From DASRIA01 sp035650255 (GTDB taxonomy: Bacteria; Actinomycetota; Thermoleophilia; Solirubrobacterales; JBBDJG01): a stretch of 7,212 nt of DNA. Each line of letters opens with the position of its first letter. Positions within the stretch are counted from its first letter, which is position 1. The translations under genes and the position numbers were made by a program. The stretch is taken from assembly GCA_035650255.1 (NCBI GenBank), contig DASRIA010000075.1:1-7212 (forward strand), in the 5' to 3' direction. Under the pieces are notes generated by a model, which worked only from the letters and a program-made list of their open reading frames with translations, had not been told where the DNA came from and searched no databases. Shown here piece after piece: positions 6,349-7,212 of the stretch.

Positions 6349-6609
6349 TCAGTGGCTTCGCAGAGCGTCGATCAGCTCGTCCTTGGTCATCTCCGACCGG
6401 CCCTCGATGCCGATCTCGCGCGCGCGCTCCCGTAGTTCCTCGACGGTGCGGTCCTCGTAGCTCTCGGCTTCGCCGCCCTTCGCGCTGACGTCCTCGCCGG
6501 CTGCCTTTGCGTTGGCGATGCGGGCGGCCTTCTCCTTGCTTGCGCCCTCTTCGCGCAGCTCCTCGTAGAGCTTGTCGTCCTTCACGGTCGGTCCGTGGTC
6601 CTTCGCCAT
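6349..6609 (-). CDS. Small DUF7218-like protein with Rho N-terminal/SAP-like domain (86 aa)
   Basis: The N-terminal half has a lysine- and glutamate-rich helix, K13-L-Y-E-E-L-R-E-E-G-A-S-K-E-K-A-A-R-I-A-N-A, typical of the small KDP/DUF7218-like proteins. The C-terminal half (about residues 51-84) has the helix-extended loop-helix of Rho N-terminal or SAP-like domains, R-T-V-E-E-L-R-E-R-A-R-E-I-G-I followed by M-T-K-D-E-L-I-D-A-L-R. Such domains bind nucleic acid in several families, so a nucleoid or stress-related role is possible but inferred. No membrane segment is present. ATG 6609 is clear, with AGGAGG 7 bases upstream; the open frame extends to 6675 but that part looks non-coding. A possible stress-sigma promoter lies about 45 bp upstream. 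The domain reading comes from memory of the family. Confidence 0.85.
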   Translation of the reverse strand: MAKDHGPTVKDDKLYEELREEGASKEKAARIANAKAAGEDVSAKGGEAESYEDRTVEELRERAREIGIEGRSEMTKDELIDALRSH

Positions 6610-6652
6610 TTCGTCAACCTCCTGCGACCGGTTGCTCGATGTCCCGAAATGC

Positions 6653-6677
6653 GTACCCCGAGGCGCGACCTGCAAAG
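6653..6677 (-). promoter_or_regulatory. Possible SigB/SigF-like promoter for the 86-aa gene
   Basis: On the minus strand, CTTT (6674-6677) and GGGTAC (6653-6658) are spaced by 15 bases, close to the GTTT-N14-16-GGGTA pattern of general-stress sigma factors in Gram-positive bacteria. Transcription would begin near 6646, leaving a leader of about 37 nt with AGGAGG before the ATG. The -35 differs at one base of four, and the element is short, so chance is possible. Confidence 0.35.
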
Positions 6678-6755
6678 CGGCGGATGTCCCCCGGCGACCG
6701 ACCGGCGGACCGGAGCTGGACCGGAAACTCAGCGAGTAGGGATACTGCAGGGGCG

Positions 6756-7154
6756 ATGTCGGACTCTGACATCGAAACCCTGCGCGCCGAGTACGACGCC
6801 CTCAGCCGCCGCGACTGGGACTCGCTGTTCGATTCTGCGCACCCGGAGTTCGAGTTCAGGACGCCTGACCGCGGGCTCGGCCCGGGCGTCGTGCGCGGCC
6901 CGGAGCGCGCGCGACGGGCCATGCAGGACTTCTTCGAGCCGTACGAGGAGATCCTCGTCGAACCGCAGGAGTTCTTCGACGCCGATGAGCGCATCGTCGT
7001 GTACTTCCGGCAGCGCTGCCGGCCCAAGGGCAGCAGCGCCGTGGTGGAGATCCGGGCGGGCCACCTCTGGACCATGCGAGACGGACGCGCGGCGAGCCTC
7101 CAGATCTTCCCGGAGCGCGAGGCAGCGCGGGTCGCCGCCGGGCTGCTGGAATAG
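6756..7154 (+). CDS. SnoaL/NTF2-like protein
   Basis: This 132-residue cytoplasmic protein fits the single-domain SnoaL-like fold. The first helix reads I-E-T-L-R-A-E-Y-D-A-L-S-R-R-D-W-D-S-L-F. It is followed by the strand H-P-E-F-E-F-R-T-P, then G-P-E-R-A-R-R-A-M-Q-D-F-F, and the late strands V-V-Y-F-R-Q-R-C and I-R-A-G-H-L-W-T-M-R-D-G-R. These positions match the cone-shaped NTF2-like family, whose members are isomerases, hydrolases or ligand carriers; which applies here cannot be told. The ATG at 6756 is chosen because the family pattern begins right there; an AGGGG run 2 bases upstream is closer than ideal. The open frame continues upstream through the divergent intergenic region, but that part is Arg-rich and non-coding. 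The next gene begins 4 bp after the stop. Confidence 0.85.
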   Translation: MSDSDIETLRAEYDALSRRDWDSLFDSAHPEFEFRTPDRGLGPGVVRGPERARRAMQDFFEPYEEILVEPQEFFDADERIVVYFRQRCRPKGSSAVVEIRAGHLWTMRDGRAASLQIFPEREAARVAAGLLE

Positions 7155-7158
7155 GCGA

Positions 7159-7212
7159 ATGACCGAGCAGGTGCAGCTGCGCGAAGTCCGGCCCGACGAC
7201 GTCGACGAGTGC
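7159..7212 (+). CDS. Probable GNAT-family N-acetyltransferase, first 18 codons (truncated by window edge)
   Basis: The 18 visible residues read M-T-E-Q-V-Q-L-R-E-V-R-P-D-D-V-D-E-C. A short first strand followed by L-R-x-V-R-P-D-D is the usual opening of GNAT acetyltransferases, which transfer an acetyl group from acetyl-CoA to an amine. The acetyl-CoA binding motif lies beyond the window, so the call rests on this opening only. It starts 4 bp after the SnoaL-like gene, which suggests one operon and probable translational coupling. Confidence 0.55.
   Translation, partial: MTEQVQLREVRPDDVDEC

Noticed and set aside
5687..6460. 257-codon plus-strand frame opposite the nitrilase
   Set aside because: The minus-strand nitrilase has all catalytic motifs. 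The plus-strand frame is its complement and also crosses into the Rho-N-like gene.
1..7212. CRISPR array, tRNA or rRNA genes, mobile element or phage-defence cluster
   Set aside because: I saw no regularly spaced direct repeats, cloverleaf candidates, rRNA-like sequence, transposase or integrase motifs, or known defence domains. The only clear repeats are the degenerate protein-level units of the propeller gene.

Overview
The window is about 7.2 kb of GC-rich bacterial chromosome with short intergenic gaps, SD-like GGAGG ribosome sites, GTG starts beside ATG, and protein types common in high-GC Actinomycetota. The style of the two-component pair, the Gre-like factor and the small KDP/Rho-N-like protein suggests the Thermoleophilia (Solirubrobacterales) or a relative. 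This placement is inferred from memory of such proteins, not from any search.

Layout, left to right. (1) Minus strand, 1-573: the N-terminal half of a GreA/GreB-type elongation factor, cut by the window edge, preceded by a 61-residue uncharacterised protein. (2) A divergent intergenic region, 574-815, with candidate promoter and hairpin elements. (3) Plus strand, 816-3280: a NarL-type sensor kinase and response regulator overlapping by 4 bp, then a strong inverted repeat, then two small conserved-looking proteins of unknown function, 4 bp apart. (4) Minus strand, 3316-6609, in transcription order: a small Rho-N-like/DUF7218-like protein, a nitrilase-superfamily hydrolase, and a large secreted beta-propeller protein. 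(5) Plus strand, 6756-7212: a SnoaL/NTF2-like protein and the first 18 codons of a probable GNAT acetyltransferase.

The only clear functional module is the kinase-regulator pair, whose target genes cannot be read from the window. The kinase has almost no extracytoplasmic domain, so it probably senses a membrane or cytoplasmic cue. The small Rho-N-like protein has a possible stress-sigma (SigB/SigF-like) promoter, which would suit a general-stress role. The remaining genes look like separate housekeeping or accessory units.

I see no transposase, integrase, CRISPR array, tRNA, rRNA or recognisable defence system, and no convincing undescribed multi-gene system. The observations most worth following are the 19-bp bulged inverted repeat next to the start of the 123-residue protein, the altered catalytic tip of the Gre-like factor, and the nine Asp-rich propeller repeats.
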